Assembly (NCBI GenBank): GCA_900546835.1
Contig: UREH01000083.1
Span: forward strand, 1-10,356
DNA from: an uncultured Porphyromonadaceae bacterium
Lineage (GTDB): Bacteria > Bacteroidota > Bacteroidia > Bacteroidales > Muribaculaceae
Length of the DNA: 10,356 bases
Reading direction: 5' to 3'
Shown here: positions 6,486 to 10,356 of the stretch, in pieces
Position numbering within the stretch: the stretch's first letter is position 1
Layout: the number at the start of each line of letters is the position of its first letter
The notes under the pieces: generated by a model
What the model was told of the DNA's origin: nothing
Database searches by the model: none
The model's input: only the letters and a program-made list of their open reading frames with translations
Position numbers and translations under genes: made by a program

Positions 6486-8078
6486 ATGAAACCATCCAGA
6501 CTTTTGATTGCCACCATCGTCGCAGCAGCCGCTTCTACGGCATTTGCCCAAAGCGGCCTCAACGATCCCATGACCAAAGCGATGATGGACGTTTACAATC
6601 AGGAACTACAGTCCAATCCAGACAACTACGAGATATACTTCCGGCGTGCCAACGAATACTACAAATTCAACCAATATCTGAGAGCGCTTTCGGATATTGA
6701 CAACGCCATTCTCCATGCGCCCAAAAGCGATGCCGATATGCTTTTCCAATGCCATCTTCTCCGTGGAGAAATATATCAGATGCTTGAAAAGCCGGCCGAG
6801 GCCCTGAGCGACTTCACAAAAGCTCTTTCCTTCGACCCGACCTCGTTCATGGCTCTCTACCAGAAAGCCAACTGCGAATACGAGCTTGGCAAATATGCCG
6901 AGGCAAAAGCCGACTACAACCGCCTGCGTGCCAATAATGGCCGTAGTGCGGAAGCATTGACAGGTCTGGCCCGAGTGGCAATCAAGGAGAACAATCTCGG
7001 CCTGGCTTCGGAGTATATGGACGATGCAGTGGCAATGATGCCGGCCGACAGCGATATTTACGTACGCCGCAGCGGCATACGTCGACAACTCGGCAATAAC
7101 ACCGGAGCCGTCGACGACCTTCTCATGGCCATCTCCACCGACAATAACCCCAAAGCCTTCCAACAACTCATCGACATGGCCAGCGCCGACTATCCGGCCG
7201 TAATCACCGCGCTATCCAATGCAATACATCAGGCCCCGGATCAGGGCATGTTCCCATATATGCGTGCCGTTATCGCCCAGGCCCACCAGCATTACCCCCA
7301 GGCCATAGCCGACTACAACAAGATTATCGACGCCAACCTGTATAACTACGCCGGAATCTACAATTCGCTTGCCGAATGCTATCTGGCGCTCTGCGACGTT
7401 CCACAGGCCCTCGACAACGTAAACCGTGCAATCGGCATGGGCGACGAAAAAGGCGAATATCTGCTCACCGCAGCAAAAATCTACCGCGCACAGAAACGTT
7501 TCGACGATGCACTCTCCTCTGTTGAGAAGGCCATGGCCAAATCGGCCGATCCCCAAGAGGCCCTTCTGCAAAAGGCTTTGATTCTCAACGACCTTGGCCG
7601 CGGACAGGAAGCGTCCGACCTGCTTGGAGAGATGATTATCGATCACCCCGACAATGCGTCTCTCTATCTGTTTCGTGGCGCCATAGTCGACAAGACGCTC
7701 GACAAACACGCCGATGCGCTTTCGATCTACCGCCGTATGGCCGCTCTCGGCAGTACCGACAGCGATTTGGCATCTCTGCATGGTTTCGCACTTCTGGCAA
7801 GCGGCGATAAAGAAGGCGCTGTAAAATGGGCCGACAGCATCCGCAATAAGGCCAACGATTCAGACGGATGCGCATCCTACACGCTCGGATGTCTCTATGC
7901 ACAGGCCGGAGAGCTGACCAAAAGTGCGGAGTGTATCGAAAATGCCCTCGGCAAAGGGTATGCCAACCGATTTAACCTTACCGTCAACTCCGACGGCATG
8001 CTCAACCCGAAACCTCTGCGGGCCGACGGCAAGATGGATAAAATCATAACTTCCTACTCCTATATATTCGAGCAGTAA
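6486..8078 (+). CDS. Secreted tetratricopeptide-repeat (TPR) protein
   Basis: A 530-residue protein with a signal peptide (K2, R5, hydrophobic core 6-16) and a probable cleavage site after Ala-Phe-Ala at 19-21, so it should act in the periplasm or at the outer membrane. From about residue 47 nearly the whole chain consists of 34-residue-type helical repeats. Clear TPR units lie at about 47-80, 85-118, 119-152, 254-287, 288-321, 323-356 and 357-390; more degenerate ones fill 153-220 and 391-490. Typical signatures are AEALSDFTKALSFDP (104-118) and PQAIADYNKIID (271-282). The last 40 residues are not TPR-like and end in SYSYIFEQ. There is no lipobox. TPR arrays bind other proteins; the partner and function cannot be told from the sequence. 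It lies 36 bp after kdsA, so the cluster promoter may drive it. Bacteroidales often encode such proteins. Confidence 0.88.
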   Translation: MKPSRLLIATIVAAAASTAFAQSGLNDPMTKAMMDVYNQELQSNPDNYEIYFRRANEYYKFNQYLRALSDIDNAILHAPKSDADMLFQCHLLRGEIYQMLEKPAEALSDFTKALSFDPTSFMALYQKANCEYELGKYAEAKADYNRLRANNGRSAEALTGLARVAIKENNLGLASEYMDDAVAMMPADSDIYVRRSGIRRQLGNNTGAVDDLLMAISTDNNPKAFQQLIDMASADYPAVITALSNAIHQAPDQGMFPYMRAVIAQAHQHYPQAIADYNKIIDANLYNYAGIYNSLAECYLALCDVPQALDNVNRAIGMGDEKGEYLLTAAKIYRAQKRFDDALSSVEKAMAKSADPQEALLQKALILNDLGRGQEASDLLGEMIIDHPDNASLYLFRGAIVDKTLDKHADALSIYRRMAALGSTDSDLASLHGFALLASGDKEGAVKWADSIRNKANDSDGCASYTLGCLYAQAGELTKSAECIENALGKGYANRFNLTVNSDGMLNPKPLRADGKMDKIITSYSYIFEQ

Positions 8079-8118
8079 AACACACCTGCAGAATATTCAA
8101 TCCCTTCCGTCTGTTGTT

Positions 8119-9252
8119 TTGGCCGGACTCTACATCCATATACCTTTCTGTCGCAGTAAGTGTTCTTATTGCGACTTTTTCTCCCAGCCGTCGCTTTCCG
8201 ATGAGGTGGCCTATGCCGATGCACTGATTCATGAAGCAGAACTGCGAAGAGCCGAAATCGACGAACCTTTCCGGACGCTTTACTTAGGAGGAGGGACCCC
8301 CTCATTACTGCAACCTGCCACATTGGAACGCATAATGGACGGGCTGACCCGGGTTTTCGGCAACCCAGTATGGGAAGAGTGCACACTTGAGGCCAACCCC
8401 GAAGACATTACAGGGGAGTCTCTGCGGCGATACAGCGAACTTCGAATAAACCGTATAAGTATCGGAGTGCAGTCGTTTGACTCTAAGATGCTGGCAGCGA
8501 TTGGCCGAAACCATACTTCCCTCCAGTCGCTTGAAGCGCTTGAAACGCTTGCATCAGCAGGAATCAACTTCAATGCCGACCTGATATATGGACTGCCGGG
8601 CCAGACTCCCAGCCAGGCTATGGACGATCTGGCACGGATGCTTGCATTTCGGCCGCCTCATCTTTCGGCTTATCTTCTTTCCTATGAACCAGGAACAAGA
8701 TTATATGCCAGAATGCTGAAGGGAGAGGTAGCGGAAACATCCGAGACCACAGCGGTTGAAATATACTCCAGATATTGTGCCACAATGAGCGCCAGCGGAT
8801 ATACGCATTATGAAATATCCAACTACGCCCGCCCGGGCATGGAGGCGCGGCATAATTCAAGCTACTGGAATTACACTCCGTATCTCGGTCTTGGAGCTTC
8901 CGCCCATAGTTTCGACGGACTGACACGCCGGTCGAACCCCTGCAATATAAAGAAATATATCGCAGGGATTGAGCAATGTTACCAAAGGGCTGCATCTCCC
9001 CCTCCTGCCGAAGCAGAAGCTGAAACTGCAAAAAACAGACTTAACGACTACATTATCACATCGCTGCGGACATCCTACGGCCTCGACATTGATTTTGCAA
9101 AGCAAATATTTGATCCGATATTGATAAACGAGCTACTGGGCAATATACAAAAAGCTGGCAGTCTGCTCTATACAAAAGAGAACCGAGTAAGAATCCCTGA
9201 AATCGACTGGCTTACAGCCGATGCGATACTTCGGGAGTTAATCATCGAATAA
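8119..9252 (+). CDS. hemW: Radical SAM family heme chaperone HemW (TTG start)
   Basis: Member of the HemN-like radical SAM family; HemW proteins bind heme and deliver it to respiratory enzymes. They are often mislabelled as coproporphyrinogen III oxidase. The protein has 377 residues, the normal length. The 4Fe-4S motif CRSKCSYC has cysteines at 11, 15 and 18 and is followed by D-F, so the fourth cysteine of true HemN (CxxxCxxCxC) is replaced by Phe20, as in HemW. Other marks are LGGGTPS (56-62), EANPEDI (91-97), ISIGVQSFD (113-121), LIYGLPGQT (155-163), HYEISNYARPG (230-240) and HNSSYW (245-250). A winged-helix HemN C-terminal domain starts near LNDYIITSLRTSYGLD (308-323). The start is a TTG: the expected N-terminus M-A-G-L-Y-I-H-I-P-F begins there, and no in-frame ATG occurs between the upstream stop at 8047 and this point. 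A low-complexity Pro/Ala/Glu stretch sits at 292-302. Confidence 0.94.
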   Translation: MAGLYIHIPFCRSKCSYCDFFSQPSLSDEVAYADALIHEAELRRAEIDEPFRTLYLGGGTPSLLQPATLERIMDGLTRVFGNPVWEECTLEANPEDITGESLRRYSELRINRISIGVQSFDSKMLAAIGRNHTSLQSLEALETLASAGINFNADLIYGLPGQTPSQAMDDLARMLAFRPPHLSAYLLSYEPGTRLYARMLKGEVAETSETTAVEIYSRYCATMSASGYTHYEISNYARPGMEARHNSSYWNYTPYLGLGASAHSFDGLTRRSNPCNIKKYIAGIEQCYQRAASPPPAEAEAETAKNRLNDYIITSLRTSYGLDIDFAKQIFDPILINELLGNIQKAGSLLYTKENRVRIPEIDWLTADAILRELIIE

Positions 9253-9275
9253 CACTCCCACAAACCGCGCAGCCA

Positions 9276-10356
9276 TCAGAACCTCACAACAAGCTCCGCG
9301 ACTACTTTATTGGACTCGCCTACTGCGGCTGCAATTCCCGACGGATAGAAGAAATGCTCGTAGTTCAAGCGGATCAGGGCTTTCAGCGGCATCTTGACAT
9401 ATGCAATCTGTGCACCCACCGTGAGCCGCTGTCTTCGGGAATCATTCGTAATAAGGAGGCCATCATCATTGCGGGTTCCGTTGGAGCAATCTGTCATACC
9501 ATCATAACGCGCCATAAAATCCAGACGGTTAAATACCCCCTTATTGACCAGTGGAAGCGTATAGACTCCGAATATATTCCAACCCTGCGTAGCCTTATGC
9601 GCCTTATTAGTATAATGTTTATTCTGATACTCAGCCTCGAATAGCCAACGGCCCGAGGTATATGTGGCACCTCCACACCATAGATTCATACGCACGGAAT
9701 CCGGTTCCACCGAGGCAAAGGATGTGGAAAGTGTAACCGGTCCGACCCTATAGTTCATCTTGGCGGCGAAATTTACAGCGCGCTGCCATTTGTCGTGGTC
9801 TGCCATCGCCGTAGAATTGAAGAGTCCGGCTTCAAAAACGAGAGGAATCTTAGTTCCATAATACCCGGCGCGAAGTCCGACGTTACGCATATTCAAAATA
9901 TATTTGTGGAGAAACGACCGGTTGGCAAAAACATATGTTCCGGGGCCACGGAAGCATTCAATACCATAGGGAATGCGGAACTGTCCGGCCTGAATACGCC
10001 AATTGTCATGAAAGCGCCAACGAGCCCAGGCATCGAGAATCTTGAACTTGCCACGATCGCACGCGTCGACACGAACATAATAGCTCACCGTGGGAAGCAC
10101 ATTCCCCTCGATAAACACACGTGCGTTCCGCACCTGAAACCGATGTCGAAACGGCTCGTCGTCGTGGCTGAACTCCCCTTCCCAGCGTGCGCGCACCACT
10201 CCATGAATCTGCGGAGTGTAGCTTACACGTTCTTCTACGAGCGCCTCCAGACGGTCCAGGCGTTCAGAATCGCTTACCGGCAAGATATTTTCAGCATTTC
10301 CATCATTTAGCCCTGAGGCAGACTGATTGGACTGCGCTTTGGCGCCCGCTTCACAC
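9276..10356 (-). CDS. Porin O/P-type outer-membrane beta-barrel protein, N-terminus beyond the window
   Basis: Visible are 359 residues of a protein resembling phosphate-selective porins (OprO/OprP family). The frame is open to the right edge: upstream of the TTG at 10283, 24 more sense codons follow, ending in an A-G-A-K-A stretch that looks like the tail of a signal peptide with cleavage after Ala-Lys-Ala. The true start is therefore outside the window. After the signal comes a short heptad-like coil (SERLDRLEALVEE), as in many porins of this family, then barrel strands with alternating hydrophobic residues. Family-like segments are RFQVRNARVFIEGN, KILDAWARWRF and IQAGQFRIPYGIE. The chain ends in ELVVRF, with a terminal aromatic residue expected for barrel insertion by BAM. 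It is convergent with hemW. The channel's substrate is unknown; the phosphate preference of the family should not be assumed. Confidence 0.85.
   Translation of the reverse strand, partial: CEAGAKAQSNQSASGLNDGNAENILPVSDSERLDRLEALVEERVSYTPQIHGVVRARWEGEFSHDDEPFRHRFQVRNARVFIEGNVLPTVSYYVRVDACDRGKFKILDAWARWRFHDNWRIQAGQFRIPYGIECFRGPGTYVFANRSFLHKYILNMRNVGLRAGYYGTKIPLVFEAGLFNSTAMADHDKWQRAVNFAAKMNYRVGPVTLSTSFASVEPDSVRMNLWCGGATYTSGRWLFEAEYQNKHYTNKAHKATQGWNIFGVYTLPLVNKGVFNRLDFMARYDGMTDCSNGTRNDDGLLITNDSRRQRLTVGAQIAYVKMPLKALIRLNYEHFFYPSGIAAAVGESNKVVAELVVRF

Larger units (their letters stand above)
717..9252 (+). other. Predicted eight-gene transcription unit
   Basis: Eight plus-strand genes follow one another with gaps of about 37, 43, 18, 26, 45, 36 and 40 bp. 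None of the gaps holds an evident terminator hairpin or a TAnnTTTG box. The unit would start at the promoter at 682-713 and end where it meets the convergent porin gene, 23 bp after hemW. Co-transcription is inferred from spacing and orientation only; weaker internal promoters, especially before the TPR gene, cannot be excluded. Confidence 0.5.

Noticed and set aside
8119..9252. Oxygen-independent coproporphyrinogen III oxidase (HemN)
   Set aside because: The fourth cysteine of the HemN motif is replaced by Phe, and the HNxxYW segment and overall length fit HemW.
9253..9275. Bidirectional terminator between hemW and the porin gene
   Set aside because: The 23-bp gap shows no convincing inverted repeat or T-run; any terminator would have to overlap the coding ends.

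Overview
The window looks like a chromosomal housekeeping segment from a member of the Bacteroidales (Bacteroidota), probably an anaerobic gut-type organism. The evidence is a Bacteroidetes-type promoter (TTTG, 20 bp, TAnnTTTG), genes without clear Shine-Dalgarno sequences, a DUF5106/thioredoxin-like secreted protein, a BFN (DUF151) protein fused to a UVR motif, and a porin O/P-type outer-membrane protein. Family-level placement (for example Muribaculaceae) would be a guess. The first 16 bases are not genomic. They match the inner part of the synthetic Tn5 mosaic end used in tagmentation libraries, so the left edge is an untrimmed assembly end.

Layout. From 17 to 515 on the minus strand is the N-terminal part of a type II NADH dehydrogenase, cut by the adapter inside its second (NADH-binding) nucleotide motif. 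A 236-bp divergent intergenic region follows, with a good promoter at 682-713 facing right. Eight plus-strand genes then follow with gaps of only 18 to 45 bp: a secreted DUF5106/thioredoxin-like protein, mnmA (tRNA 2-thiouridylation), a BFN/UVR protein, a NupG-type nucleoside:H+ symporter, rsmE (16S rRNA m3U1498 methylation), kdsA (Kdo-8-phosphate synthase, metal-dependent class), a secreted 530-residue TPR protein, and hemW (radical-SAM heme chaperone, TTG start). A convergent porin O/P-type gene on the minus strand ends 23 bp after hemW and runs off the right edge, where the tail of a signal peptide is visible.

How the genes fit together. The spacing and the single recognisable promoter suggest one long transcription unit from about 720 to 9252. 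Its genes cover RNA modification, nucleoside uptake, the lipopolysaccharide core precursor Kdo, heme delivery and two exported proteins, so it reads as a growth-linked housekeeping run and not a dedicated pathway. Both flanking genes belong to the cell envelope or respiration.

I found no RNA genes, CRISPR arrays, insertion sequences, phage genes or defence systems, and nothing that supports a new biological system. The most useful observations are the adapter remnant, the promoter that fixes the first start codon, the exact match of metal-ligand spacing in KdsA, and start-codon corrections for several genes.
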